A model generated the notes under the pieces. It searched no databases and had not been told where the DNA came from. It was given only the letters and a program-made list of their open reading frames with translations. Positions 6,848 to 14,209 of a stretch of DNA of 64,000 nucleotides are shown one piece after another; the stretch's first letter is position 1, and each line of letters starts with the position of its first letter. The stretch is from a virus. Both the position numbers and the translations under genes were made by a program. The stretch is from IMG/VR virus record IMGVR_UViG_3300046690_000348, positions 1 through 64,000 of that record. One strand, written 5' to 3'.

Positions 6848-8407
6848 TCAGTTCCCGGGCGGGCGGGTCGCTCCCCGGGACGGGATGATGTCGGGTTGGC
6901 CGATCCGTTCACCGGCCATCGTCGCGGTCGTGGCCTTGACTCGCTTCATCGCCAACTCGCGGAGATCCATGAACGCCTCGGATGCGGCGTCGACCATGTC
7001 GTCGTGGGTGCCGGATGGGAACACGGCGGCTTCCTCGATGAACTCCTCCCACCACTCCGGGGTGACGTAGTCGTCCTTGATCTTGTCGTAGCGGCGGACG
7101 AGAAACACGTTCTCGGCTTCCTGCTGCGCTGCGAATGGTTGCGCTTTGAGTTCCTTCTTCTGGTCGGTGCGCAACGCCTTCGCGGGGTATCCGGCGAGGA
7201 GACGCTTCACGTAGTCCTCGGCGGTGCGCTTGCCGGTGGCGCCCGGTTCCTGTTCGAGACGGATCAACACACGCCCGCCGTACATCTCATGGTCCTTGCG
7301 GGCCGTCGACTTGATCAACTCCTCGACGCCGAGCGACGAGAGGCGTTCGTGTTGGATGTCGAGGATGTAGAACTCGGAGCGGTCCGTGCGGCCCATCAGC
7401 ACACCGGCGGTGTAGTCGCCGTCGTCGGCGGTCGACGCCAGGTCCCAGCGGCGCACCAGGTGAGTCATCCGGCCGATCGGGGCGGTGTCGGCCTTCTGCC
7501 ACTTGAGGCGCTTGAAGATCTCGCCTTCGAGCGGCGCCGGGAGTTGCTGGTACATCCCGGCCCACTTGTACGGACCGGAGTCGATGCGGATGGAGTCGTA
7601 GTGCTCGGCGGAGAACCGTTCGGGCCACAGGGATTCGCCGAGGTTCCGGCCGAGGAGATCGGTCGCCGGGTCGTCGCACAGGGCGGGGATGCGTAGCTGC
7701 GTCCACCGGTGCGCGCCCTCGGAGGCGAGGATGCGCCCGGTGAGGTCGTCCTCGTGCCAGCGGGTTTGGACGATGATCACGGTCGAGCCGGGCTGCAACC
7801 GGGTCATCGGGACGGCCCAGAACCAGTCCCACACGTCTTGGCGCACGGTCGGCGAGTGGGCTTCCTTGAACGAGCGGAACGGGTCGTCAACGATGATGAT
7901 GTCGCCCGGGAGGCCGGTCATCGACCCTTCGATGCCGGACGTGCGCATCCCGCCACCGGCGGTTGTTTCCCACACGTCTCGGGCGTGGGCCAATGGTGAG
8001 ATTTGGAGGAGGAGTTCGTCGCCGAACTTCTCGACGGTGTCCTTCGTCGCTTTGCCCCACGACGCCGCGTAGCGGGCCTGGTATGAGCCGAGCAGGACGC
8101 GGACCTTGCCTTCGGTGAGGTGGTGCGCCCACGTCGGTGTCCACCGGGAGATCAGCATCGACTTGCCGGTCTGCGGTGGCTGGTTGACGATCAGCCTCCC
8201 GTTGCCTTGGGAGATCGTGTCGGCGAGGACGCGGCCGATGGCGCGGACGTGCGCCGGGCGCTGATAGGGGCCGGACATCTGGAACTCGCCGCCGAACCCT
8301 TCGGTCACGGGTTCGTGGCGGGTGATGTGGGCGGCGGTCCGGTCCGGGGTCAGCCGCCAGCCGTGCTCTGCGAGATCCTCGGAGAGGATGACACCGGCGG
8401 TCGGCAT
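6848..8407 (-). CDS. terL: Terminase large subunit
   Basis: 519 residues, a usual length for the DNA-packaging ATPase/nuclease that docks on the portal and fills the prohead. The ATPase domain has Walker A NQPPQTGKSMLI (about 75-86) and Walker B DIIIVDDPF (about 169-177). A coupling motif region follows, with TVIIVQTRWHEDDLTGR. The C-terminal RNase H-like nuclease is marked by RRWDLASTADDGDYTAGVLM (first acidic site) and GTHDDMVDAASEAF (last acidic site). The start at 8407 has no ribosome site but has TACAGT six bases upstream. A terminator-like hairpin lies upstream. The small-subunit candidate is 1.5 kb upstream (9857-10411). Confidence 0.93.
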   Translation of the reverse strand: MPTAGVILSEDLAEHGWRLTPDRTAAHITRHEPVTEGFGGEFQMSGPYQRPAHVRAIGRVLADTISQGNGRLIVNQPPQTGKSMLISRWTPTWAHHLTEGKVRVLLGSYQARYAASWGKATKDTVEKFGDELLLQISPLAHARDVWETTAGGGMRTSGIEGSMTGLPGDIIIVDDPFRSFKEAHSPTVRQDVWDWFWAVPMTRLQPGSTVIIVQTRWHEDDLTGRILASEGAHRWTQLRIPALCDDPATDLLGRNLGESLWPERFSAEHYDSIRIDSGPYKWAGMYQQLPAPLEGEIFKRLKWQKADTAPIGRMTHLVRRWDLASTADDGDYTAGVLMGRTDRSEFYILDIQHERLSSLGVEELIKSTARKDHEMYGGRVLIRLEQEPGATGKRTAEDYVKRLLAGYPAKALRTDQKKELKAQPFAAQQEAENVFLVRRYDKIKDDYVTPEWWEEFIEEAAVFPSGTHDDMVDAASEAFMDLRELAMKRVKATTATMAGERIGQPDIIPSRGATRPPGN

Positions 8408-8413
8408 TACATC

Positions 8414-8419
8414 ACTGTA
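8414..8419 (-). promoter_or_regulatory. Candidate leaderless promoter of terL (TACAGT-N6-ATG)
   Basis: TACAGT at 8414-8419, six bases before the terL ATG, on the minus strand. The 8408-8526 stretch otherwise holds no gene. A hairpin at 8527-8560 would shield this promoter from upstream transcription. Confidence 0.55.
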
Positions 8420-8526
8420 ACCACACCGCTGTGATCTGGGGTTACGTGACGGCTGCGCGCGGTGCGTGAGATCGTGTCGGTCTCGGCCCGGGGATCGGCG
8501 ACACTTTCTTCACTCAGCGTGATGGT

Positions 8527-8560
8527 GCGCCGGTCCCTCCGACCACAGAGGGACCGGCGC
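8527..8560 (-). terminator. Strong hairpin, probable terminator
   Basis: Perfect 13-bp inverted repeat: GCGCCGGTCCCTC at 8527-8539 and its complement at 8548-8560, with an 8-base loop. No T-run follows on either strand, as is common for actinobacterial terminators. It separates the small gene ending at 8631 from terL. Confidence 0.6.
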
Positions 8561-8630
8561 GGCCCCCGAACTGGCAACGAACGAGAGGATCGCCGGGGGC
8601 GAGCGTGAGATTACCCGATGGTGGATGTCG

Positions 8631-8777
8631 TCAACCGAAGAACGCGACCAGGCCGAACGTGACGCCGATCGTGATTCCGATCGTGAACAGTCGGACCCGG
8701 GCGCGGTGGCTGAGCGGGTGTGGGTCGTTTCGTTCGAGGGCGTCGAACGCGCTGAGCGGTGTGCTCGTGTTCTCCAT
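8631..8777 (-). CDS. Small single-span membrane protein (48 aa)
   Basis: Too short for ordinary gene calling but has an excellent ribosome site (AGGGAGGTCATC) before ATG 8777. Begins MENTSTPLSAFDALERNDPH, then a basic stretch (HRARVR) and a C-terminal membrane helix (LFTIGITIGVTFGLVAFFG). Predicted N-in tail-anchored topology. Function unknown. Confidence 0.65.
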   Translation of the reverse strand: MENTSTPLSAFDALERNDPHPLSHRARVRLFTIGITIGVTFGLVAFFG

Positions 8778-8824
8778 GATGACCTCCCTGCATTGGTCAA
8801 CGTGGTGGTGGGGCGTAGCGGGTG

Positions 8825-9025
8825 CTACGTCTTGGCCTCCTGGGTTCGGAGCAGCGCGAGCATGTCTCTCACCTGCTCGTGAGCCTTGTCGATGGTCTTG
8901 GCGAGGTTCATCTCGTCAGTCGAATACTCGCGGCGGGTCGCTCCCGGGAGGTTGACGTCGCCGTAGATCACGTCATCAACATCGGCGAGCAACACCCGGA
9001 CCTTGAGGAGAGCGTCGCGGGTCAT
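8825..9025 (-). CDS. Hypothetical helical protein (66 aa)
   Basis: MTRDALLKVRVLLADVDDVI start with ATGA overlap. The C-terminal half is a probable long amphipathic helix (DEMNLAKTIDKAHEQVRDML). No family recognised. Confidence 0.7.
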   Translation of the reverse strand: MTRDALLKVRVLLADVDDVIYGDVNLPGATRREYSTDEMNLAKTIDKAHEQVRDMLALLRTQEAKT

Positions 9026-9228
9026 GCGGTGAGCCTCTTGCGGATCTCGACGCCGAGCGGGCCGACCGCTGGGACGACGAAGTAGTGGACGTCGGAACGG
9101 ACACACGGATCATGTCGGCATGGTTCGAGGGTGGCGGAGCCGTCGAGCCAGGCGTGGCGGACATGCCAGTGGTTCTCGATCGCTGCCTCGACCTGGATCG
9201 TCATGTCGATCTGGGTGCTGGCGTTCAC
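9022..9228 (-). CDS. Hypothetical protein (68 aa), GTG start
   Basis: GTG at 9228 overlaps the upstream stop. Contains CRHDPCVRSDVHYFVVPAVG, with C/H residues that could bind metal. Alternative in-frame ATG at 9204 (MTIQVEAAIENHWHV). Function unknown. Confidence 0.6.
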   Translation of the reverse strand: MNASTQIDMTIQVEAAIENHWHVRHAWLDGSATLEPCRHDPCVRSDVHYFVVPAVGPLGVEIRKRLTA

Positions 9229-9380
9229 GTCGGTGCCTTCATGGCGGTCAGGCAGTCGGGGCAGGTGACGTTGGCGTGCCAGAACGTCATCGGAGCCGTC
9301 GACTTCGTGGTCTTGACTTCGGTGCCGCACTTGGCGATCTCGACGCCCTTGCGGCGTTCCTTCATCATGTGAGTGATCAT
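9225..9380 (-). CDS. Putative zinc-binding miniprotein (51 aa)
   Basis: MITHMMKERRKGVEIAKCGT at the start, then WHANVTCPDCLTAMKAPT at the end: one cysteine followed by a C-x-x-C knuckle, a likely half-ribbon. The frame is fully open and its stop overlaps the downstream GTG. Function unknown. Confidence 0.6.
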   Translation of the reverse strand: MITHMMKERRKGVEIAKCGTEVKTTKSTAPMTFWHANVTCPDCLTAMKAPT

Positions 9381-9384
9381 GCGG

Positions 9385-9657
9385 TCATACCAGTGAGCCG
9401 ATCGTTTCGTTGATCTCGCTGATCATCGCGTCGACATCCGTGCCGATCCCGCTGGTGTTGAAGCACAAGCGTTCGGCGATGGTGTGGATGTTGGACAGCG
9501 AGTCGCGTAGCTGCGTGCGGAACTCCACGAGTTCGCTCACCGAGAAGTCGAGGACGCGTTCCGGGCGGGTCGAACGGGGACGGTCGCCCAGGACGCCGCC
9601 CGCCTTGATCCGGGCGGCTTGGGCGCGTTGGAGGAGGTGTTCGGGGATCTCGCTCAT
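9385..9657 (-). CDS. Hypothetical helical protein (90 aa)
   Basis: MSEIPEHLLQRAQAARIKAG start, ATGA overlap. The second half is predicted coiled-coil/helical (SVSELVEFRTQLRDSLSNIH; DAMISEINETIGSLV). Lies between the terminase subunits; possibly a packaging accessory, but no evidence beyond position. Confidence 0.7.
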   Translation of the reverse strand: MSEIPEHLLQRAQAARIKAGGVLGDRPRSTRPERVLDFSVSELVEFRTQLRDSLSNIHTIAERLCFNTSGIGTDVDAMISEINETIGSLV

Positions 9658-9860
9658 TGGATGAGCGCTCCGATCTTGGCGTTGACCTTGTCGGTGAAAG
9701 CGTCGATCGCGGCGAGCGCCTCCGAGGCTGTCGCTGTGTCCTCGTCGTAGCCCATCGTGGCGAACGCTTCGAGGATTGCGAGGCGGGCGTTGCCGATGAT
9801 GATGCGGCCTCGGATGAGTTCGGCGAGGTTCGGTTGGCTGGGTTCGGCGGGCAGACTCAT
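9654..9860 (-). CDS. Hypothetical helical protein (68 aa)
   Basis: Start at 9860 has a ribosome site (AAGGGAGACGA). MSLPAEPSQPNLAELIRGRI, then helices containing ARLAILEAFATMGYDEDTAT. It directly follows the small-terminase candidate with an ATGA overlap. Unknown function. Confidence 0.7.
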   Translation of the reverse strand: MSLPAEPSQPNLAELIRGRIIIGNARLAILEAFATMGYDEDTATASEALAAIDAFTDKVNAKIGALIQ

Positions 9861-10411
9861 TCGTCTCCCTTTCCTTCGAGCATGACCCGGTCGAGTTCGT
9901 CGGCCAGGTCGAGCAGTTGCGGGTGGGTGCGCAGCGCGGTGAGGATGTCCGCGCCGGTGGGGCCGTCGAGTTCGACATCGGTGCGGAGTTCGTCAATGGT
10001 GACGGCTTCGCCTCGGGCTTGGCGTTCGATCTTGATGCCGAGGTCGGCGAGCATCAGAGCTTCACGGACAGTGAGTTTCTCGATGTTGATCGCGCGTACC
10101 CGTTCGGCGGCGATGTCGAGCATCTGGAATCCGAGCGCGGCGTGACGGCGCCGCATGGCGTGAACGTTCTCTACCTGCTCGATCTGGTCTTGGCGGGCGA
10201 GGTAGTCATCCCACGATCCGACCCGGTCGGGCCAGTCGTACTGCTTCGAGTAGGTCGCCAACTGTCGCAGGTTCGTTGCAGTCGCGTTGCTGGCGAGCGC
10301 GCGCAGAGAGCGTTTGTGGGCGCCTTGGTTGCGGTAGTCGATGAACAGGGCGTAGGCCCGTGGGGTTTCGCCTGGGCGGCGGTCCCACGGGTCGAGTGCG
10401 TCGGGGGTCAT
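9857..10411 (-). CDS. Probable terminase small subunit
   Basis: 184 residues. N-terminal pattern WDRRPGETPRAYALFIDYRN, then RSLRALASNATATNLRQLAT and YDWPDRVGSWDDYLARQ. This is the helix-turn-helix followed by a W-x-x-R-x-x-x-W/Y signature typical of small terminases that recognise the packaging site. A helical C-terminus follows (AERVRAINIEKLTVREALML) that would form the oligomeric ring. It lies 1.5 kb upstream of terL on the same strand. Start at 10411 is inside the upstream stop. Confidence 0.7.
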   Translation of the reverse strand: MTPDALDPWDRRPGETPRAYALFIDYRNQGAHKRSLRALASNATATNLRQLATYSKQYDWPDRVGSWDDYLARQDQIEQVENVHAMRRRHAALGFQMLDIAAERVRAINIEKLTVREALMLADLGIKIERQARGEAVTIDELRTDVELDGPTGADILTALRTHPQLLDLADELDRVMLEGKGDE

Positions 10412-10644
10412 GGTGTACCTGCCAGCCAGGAGATTGCTTCGCCGAGGTCGTCGGTGATGCGGGGTGGGACGGTGTTGCCGGATCCTTCGGCCATGCCGAC
10501 AAGCCATGACATGTCCGAGATGAGCAGGACCACCCAGGAGCGGGCGGCGGCGGCTCGGTTGACGGCGGCGGCGGTTGCGTCGGCGCCTGCGTTCATTTCC
10601 CAGTCGTGCTGGTCCTGGTCTTGTTGACGTTGGTCGTCGCTCAT
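10408..10644 (-). CDS. Hypothetical protein (78 aa), likely leaderless
   Basis: MSDDQRQQDQDQHDWEMNAG hydrophilic start, then Ala-rich helix and SWVVLLISDMSWLVGMAEGS, a moderately hydrophobic segment. TACACT lies six bases before the ATG. Function unknown; first gene of the small-terminase unit. Confidence 0.65.
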   Translation of the reverse strand: MSDDQRQQDQDQHDWEMNAGADATAAAVNRAAAARSWVVLLISDMSWLVGMAEGSGNTVPPRITDDLGEAISWLAGTP

Positions 10645-11081
10645 GGTCGGAGTGTAGACCGATCAACCGCGGACGTGCGGGGATTAGTCGGGTGGCCGCG
10701 GGGTCGGCGTTCGATGCCGAGTTCCTCGTACGCCTCCACGATGAACCGCTCCCATAGGGCTGGGTAGTTCGCACGGACCCACGCGACCGCCTTGTGTTGC
10801 GTTCGGGTTTGGATCTTGAGGAGAGCGCCATCGCGGGCGTGACGGCGCTCCCGCAGGTCGGCGGATGCGGCAGCGGTGCAACCCGGGCAGCGACACCCGG
10901 CATTCCGGTACGTGTACGCCGAGACCCGTTTGCCTTCGATGTGATGGTCGCCGCGTTCGGCCTGTTCGGCCAGACGGGCAGCGCGGCGATGCTCGGGGGA
11001 GCAGAAGTACGGGACCGTGCCTGCGCTGCTTCGCCGGGGGAACGGCTCGCCGCACCAACGGCAGATCGCCTCACTTGGCAC
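10641..11081 (-). CDS. Zinc-finger protein, HNH-like or DNA-binding accessory (146 aa)
   Basis: N-terminus AICRWCGEPFPRRSS with YFCSPEHRR (C-x-x-C...C-x-x-x-H) and a second cluster YRNAGCRCPGCTAAAS, the Y-x-x-G-C-R-C-x-x-C module seen in many actinophage small proteins. The C-terminal half is helical and basic. GTG at 11081 is the earliest start compatible with the upstream stop. A role in nucleic-acid binding is inference; no HNH catalytic set was found. Confidence 0.65.
   Translation of the reverse strand: MPSEAICRWCGEPFPRRSSAGTVPYFCSPEHRRAARLAEQAERGDHHIEGKRVSAYTYRNAGCRCPGCTAAASADLRERRHARDGALLKIQTRTQHKAVAWVRANYPALWERFIVEAYEELGIERRPRGHPTNPRTSAVDRSTLRP
10651..10656 (-). promoter_or_regulatory. 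Candidate leaderless promoter (TACACT-N6-ATG)
   Basis: TACACT at 10651-10656, six bases before ATG 10644, inside the 3' end of the 10641-11081 gene. It could provide separate expression of the terminase small-subunit unit. Confidence 0.45.
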
Positions 11082-11241
11082 GGCTGACCTGGCAGTTTGG
11101 GCAGATGTCGCGGACGCCTTCCAGGATCCAGCCGTACCACTCGGCCAGGTCGCGGCGGGTGTCGCGGGCCTGGACGCCTTCGACCGGGCCGATGTCCTCG
11201 CAGTCGTCGCATTGGATGCGGGTCACCCGCTGGATGCTCAC
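11071..11241 (-). CDS. Zinc-ribbon protein (56 aa), GTG start
   Basis: Two C-x-x-C knuckles, IQCDDCEDIG and DICPNCQVSRAK, flank a helical middle (DTRRDLAEWYGWILEG): a complete minimal zinc ribbon. GTG at 11241 overlaps the upstream stop. Such ribbons often bind nucleic acids or RNA polymerase, but the target here is unknown. Confidence 0.7.
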   Translation of the reverse strand: MSIQRVTRIQCDDCEDIGPVEGVQARDTRRDLAEWYGWILEGVRDICPNCQVSRAK

Positions 11242-11393
11242 GACTCGATCACCGTGCCGTCCGGCAGGAGATGGATCACTTCGACAATCGCCCAGGTCCC
11301 CTTGTTCAACGCGAACCGCCACACGAACGGGAGGCGTTGCATCAGCCGGTAGCGGCGCTCAACCAGCCGCTCGGTGACACACGAGTTCGTCAT
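11238..11393 (-). CDS. Hypothetical protein (51 aa)
   Basis: MTNSCVTERLVERRYRLMQR basic N-terminus, beta-rich C-terminus (TWAIVEVIHLLPDGTVIES). Overlaps neighbours by ATGA/GTGA. Function unknown. Confidence 0.65.
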   Translation of the reverse strand: MTNSCVTERLVERRYRLMQRLPFVWRFALNKGTWAIVEVIHLLPDGTVIES

Positions 11394-11596
11394 GGTCGTT
11401 CTCTCAGTTCGGCTTCGGTGAGATCCGTTCGTAGATTCCCGACAACCCAGGTCGCCATCAGCCACGCGATGAACGTCCCCGCGAAGAACCCGACGATGAA
11501 CGCCCCATGCCACACGTTGCCGATCACGACCACGACAGCGACGATCACCATCCAGAGCAGCAAGAGACCGAGGTGACGGCGGACCACATCCCTCAT
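11390..11596 (-). CDS. Two-span membrane protein (68 aa)
   Basis: Basic start MRDVVRRHLG, then LLLLWMVIVAVVVVIGNVW and AFIVGFFAGTFIAWLMATWV as two membrane helices, and a charged C-terminus (NLRTDLTEAELRERP). Positive-inside rule gives N-in/C-in. Function unknown. Confidence 0.75.
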   Translation of the reverse strand: MRDVVRRHLGLLLLWMVIVAVVVVIGNVWHGAFIVGFFAGTFIAWLMATWVVGNLRTDLTEAELRERP

Positions 11597-11766
11597 GGCT
11601 CACGCGTCCATTGCATCTCATCGACCGGGATCAGCCGATCCAGGAAGAAAGCGCACGCCTTGTTCACCAGGAAGTTGATCGACACGTCACGCGCCGCGGC
11701 CTCCTCGACCAGCCGTTCGTGCAGATCCGGCTTCAACCGGATCGCCGTTGACGTCCGCGCCGTCAT
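11593..11766 (-). CDS. Ribbon-helix-helix DNA-binding protein (57 aa)
   Basis: MTARTSTAIRLKPDLHERLV followed by EEAAARDVSINFLVNKACAF shows the Arc/HicB/ParG-type ribbon-helix-helix: one beta strand (TSTAIRLKP), helix A, the D/N-x-S-I-N-x-L-V turn, then helix B. It probably acts as a dimeric repressor, perhaps of the early promoters, which is inference. Start overlaps the upstream stop. Confidence 0.75.
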   Translation of the reverse strand: MTARTSTAIRLKPDLHERLVEEAAARDVSINFLVNKACAFFLDRLIPVDEMQWTREP

Positions 11767-12392
11767 GGTGTCACCACGGCGACGAAGTGACGGCCGGGAA
11801 CCGGCAACGGATCGAGGGTGATTGAGTGCGGCGTACCGTCAGCATCGACAAGCAGCGCCAGCCCTGTCCCGGTCGAGAGCAGCACGTAGCGGCTTGCGGG
11901 GCGCTCCACGGATTGAACATCGACCACCGGCAGGACTTCTACGGTGGCGGCGGTAGACAGCAGCACAGAGCCGTCGTCGCATTCCTTGCCATCCCACACG
12001 CACTTGCCGGTCGCCTCGTTGAGGTACTTGTGCCAGCACTCTGCTCGTATCTCGCAGGGTTCCCCGACAGCCGGATCGAACTCGATGTCGTACCCGTCAG
12101 GACCGTGATCCTGGAAGCGCACCGAACGCTCAGGCACCCGCCAATGCGCCGGTTCGATCCAATCTCGACATGGGCCGAGATAGTCGTGGCCGTTCCCGGC
12201 TTCGACGCAGAGCGGGCACACGCCTTCGATGACGATGTAGACGGGCTGCGGGACACTGCCGAATCCGTCGCAGTCAACGCATCGGTAGCTTGGCGTGCTG
12301 CCCTCGCCGGTCCCACCGCATGTCTGGCAGGTCGGCCAGGTGGCGACAGCCGCCTCCCACTGGCGGTGTTCGTCGGCGTTGAGGAGGATCAT
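11763..12392 (-). CDS. Zinc-knuckle protein with DnaJ-like CxxCxGxG motifs (209 aa)
   Basis: Early residues contain TCQTCGGTGEG and RCVDCDGFGSV, the pair of C-x-x-C-x-G-x-G motifs of DnaJ-type zinc fingers. CPLCVEAGNGHDYLGPC extends the cysteine cluster. The C-terminal half is beta-rich (RYVLLSTGTGLALLVDADGT). There is no J domain, so this is not a chaperone homologue as such. Start at 12392 follows GAGGAGACGCC. Function unknown. Confidence 0.7.
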   Translation of the reverse strand: MILLNADEHRQWEAAVATWPTCQTCGGTGEGSTPSYRCVDCDGFGSVPQPVYIVIEGVCPLCVEAGNGHDYLGPCRDWIEPAHWRVPERSVRFQDHGPDGYDIEFDPAVGEPCEIRAECWHKYLNEATGKCVWDGKECDDGSVLLSTAATVEVLPVVDVQSVERPASRYVLLSTGTGLALLVDADGTPHSITLDPLPVPGRHFVAVVTP

Positions 12393-12559
12393 GGCGTCTC
12401 CTCGCCGTCATCGAACTCGAACACGGCGCAACCATTGATCCCGTTCATCAACGTGAACACGACCCCCGGGTAGCGTTCCTGCAACTCGGCTTTGATCGGG
12501 ACGAACCGCTCCCGACTCGCCCCGACATCGACGCCGATGATCACACCAGTGCGCTTCAT
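12389..12559 (-). CDS. Hypothetical protein (56 aa)
   Basis: MKRTGVIIGVDVGASRERFV start, central PIKAELQERYPGVVFTLMNG and acidic end (EFDDGEETP). Looks like a small alpha/beta fold. ATGA overlaps on both sides support it. No family recognised. Confidence 0.65.
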   Translation of the reverse strand: MKRTGVIIGVDVGASRERFVPIKAELQERYPGVVFTLMNGINGCAVFEFDDGEETP

Positions 12560-12711
12560 GGTGCGCTCCCAGGCGTGGGGACGTGGATCGCTACCCAGTC
12601 AGCGAGTGAAGCGATCAGCAGAGCGAGATCCTCCGTGTCGGAATCCCGGGCGCGACGCGCGACCATCACGGCGGCGTCTCGGATCAGTTCGAGTTCGGTC
12701 GGCACGCTCAC
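12556..12711 (-). CDS. Hypothetical helical protein (51 aa), GTG start
   Basis: GTG at 12711; MSVPTELELIRDAAVMVARR, then DTEDLALLIASLADWVAIHV. Two amphipathic helices; no recognised family. ATGA overlap with the downstream gene. Confidence 0.6.
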   Translation of the reverse strand: MSVPTELELIRDAAVMVARRARDSDTEDLALLIASLADWVAIHVPTPGSAP

Positions 12712-12727
12712 CGGCCGACCGCCGGGG

Positions 12728-12943
12728 TCAGGACTTGAGTGCCTGCGTCACCATCTTCGACACGTCCGCGCGGGGCACACCGGTGCGCTGCGAGTACACG
12801 TCGATGAACGCCTGCTGAGAGTTGTCCACGAAGTCGGAATCGACCGTGTCCGGGAAATGGGCGACGATCGCCTTCCGCATCCCGTCGTTCCAGGCGGTGA
12901 CGGTCTTGGGCTTGGTTGTCTTGGCTGTCTGCTTGGTAGGCAT
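12728..12943 (-). CDS. Hypothetical basic protein (71 aa)
   Basis: Lys/Thr-rich start MPTKQTAKTTKPKTVTAWND followed by a helical domain ending SKMVTQALKS. The basic tail suggests nucleic-acid binding. GGCGGGTC before the ATG is a plausible ribosome site. A competing frame over the same DNA (to 12980) has a less protein-like composition and was not chosen. Confidence 0.6.
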   Translation of the reverse strand: MPTKQTAKTTKPKTVTAWNDGMRKAIVAHFPDTVDSDFVDNSQQAFIDVYSQRTGVPRADVSKMVTQALKS

Positions 12944-12976
12944 GACCCGCCAATACCCCGATGGTGAGGTAGTCAC

Positions 12977-13174
12977 TCACGGGTCAATCCCGACTTGACG
13001 CATCGACTCGCGGTGATACTCGGCGAGATCAGCGAACTCAGGTCCGGCCGCTTCGAGCTTCGCCGCTATCCGACGACCCGATGCCCCGACCTCGTACATG
13101 AGGAGACGTAACAGATCCTTGTCGGCCTGCTCCATCATCGCCTCAGTGATTGCGTACCCGGCGTTGATCCTCAT
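12977..13174 (-). CDS. Hypothetical helical protein (65 aa)
   Basis: MRINAGYAITEAMMEQADKD start with ATGA overlap; all-helical composition (LLRLLMYEVGASGRRIAAKL). No family recognised. Confidence 0.7.
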   Translation of the reverse strand: MRINAGYAITEAMMEQADKDLLRLLMYEVGASGRRIAAKLEAAGPEFADLAEYHRESMRQVGIDP

Positions 13175-13416
13175 GGCGACACGTCCGGTTTCGTGAGGTG
13201 GACCTCGTTGCAGTCGAACGGGATGTGGTAAGCGCCGTTGTACATCGCCCACCCGAAGATGTGCATCAACTCGTGCAGTTGGAACCGTTGCCAACCGTCG
13301 TCGGCGATCATCGCGCGATACACGGTCGGGTCGAGGCCGAGGTTCTCGTGGTAGCTGTCAAACAGCTTCCAGCCCCAATCGGTCAACTCCACCCACACGT
13401 TGTCGTTGGTGTTCAC
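13171..13416 (-). CDS. Hypothetical protein (81 aa), GTG start
   Basis: GTG overlaps the upstream stop. Aromatic-rich: VWVELTDWGWKLFDSYHENL, then LHELMHIFGWAMYNGAYHIP. The HELMH stretch looks like an H-E-x-x-H zinc-peptidase motif, but the protein is too short for a peptidase fold. Cotranscribed with the transglutaminase-like gene. Confidence 0.65.
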   Translation of the reverse strand: MNTNDNVWVELTDWGWKLFDSYHENLGLDPTVYRAMIADDGWQRFQLHELMHIFGWAMYNGAYHIPFDCNEVHLTKPDVSP

Positions 13417-13970
13417 ACCGACACCTGTTTCATGTCGGCGGCGTGCTTGCGCCAGTTCTTCGTCCAGTCGTTCGCTACGCGATGGAGGTTGCCGAGCGGG
13501 GCCGGTTTGTACGTGAGCGCCCACGCCCCGTCGACGTAGCTCGCGGCGTGCGGCCAGCGTGGCGTCGGGAACCAGAGGGTCGAGGGGACGTTCATCTGCT
13601 TCGCCGGGCGCGAGAACTGGCCTGCGCTCCCGTCCACGAGAGTCAGCGCGCCGTCGACGTAGCAGAACACGACGAGATGCCCGGGGTACGAGCCGGTGTC
13701 GATGGTGCCGCCCTCCTCGACGCCGACCGACCAGGCGGTGTCGGGCCACTCGGAAGTCGGGACCCCGCGGTCGAGGAGGAGGTAGCCCTCTTTGTTGATC
13801 GCCAACGCGTACGTCGGCTCGACCCACGCCTGGAACCCGGCGTCGATCAACGCTACGAGGAGAACCTTCGAGGCGAGCACGCAGCAGTTCGGGAGCAATC
13901 CGAGGTCGCGGTCCTTGACAGCCTGCCAGCGGGCCAGGATCCGCGGGAACTCGACGGGTTGGTGGCTCAT
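13413..13970 (-). CDS. Transglutaminase-like cysteine protein (185 aa)
   Basis: Catalytic-triad candidates are in the order of the papain/transglutaminase fold: Cys in LLPNCCVLASKVLLVALIDA (residues 29/30 at the start of the helix), His98 in YPGHLVVFCYVDG, and Asp113 in TLVDGSAGQFS. The intervening AWVEPTYALAINK is the usual beta segment. Members hydrolyse or cross-link amide bonds. The substrate is unknown; a host-protein modifier or a peptidase is possible. No signal peptide, so cytoplasmic. Overlaps neighbours at both ends. Confidence 0.6.
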   Translation of the reverse strand: MSHQPVEFPRILARWQAVKDRDLGLLPNCCVLASKVLLVALIDAGFQAWVEPTYALAINKEGYLLLDRGVPTSEWPDTAWSVGVEEGGTIDTGSYPGHLVVFCYVDGALTLVDGSAGQFSRPAKQMNVPSTLWFPTPRWPHAASYVDGAWALTYKPAPLGNLHRVANDWTKNWRKHAADMKQVSV

Positions 13971-14209
13971 GGTTGGGCCTGCCAGCGTTCGAGTTCGACG
14001 TCGTCCAACTCGCGGCGGAGCCGGGCGATCTCATTGAGAAGCTCGCACTCGCCCCCGCTGACCTCGATCCGAGGGATCATCGAGCCGGGGTTGGAGTCAC
14101 GGACCCAGCCGTGCCCGGCCGGACCGCCCCTACGCTTCGGCGTGTACCGGCGGATCGTCCACGTCCGGTCGCCAACAGTGAGCATGTCGGGGTAGTCGCG
14201 TTCGTTCAC
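13967..14209 (-). CDS. Hypothetical protein (80 aa), GTG start
   Basis: GTG at 14209 with GGGAGGGACT upstream and overlap with the previous stop. MNERDYPDMLTVGDRTWTIR beta start, then a C-terminal coiled coil (LLNEIARLRRELDDVELERW). Possibly oligomeric. Function unknown. Confidence 0.65.
   Translation of the reverse strand: MNERDYPDMLTVGDRTWTIRRYTPKRRGGPAGHGWVRDSNPGSMIPRIEVSGGECELLNEIARLRRELDDVELERWQAQP

Noticed and set aside
12708-12980. Alternative minus-strand frame over the 12728-12943 gene
   Set aside because: Composition rich in Arg/Asp/His shadow residues; the chosen frame has a better start and ordinary protein composition.
13171-13416. HELMH motif considered as a zinc metallopeptidase
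   Set aside because: Only 81 residues and no supporting third ligand or fold; likely chance.
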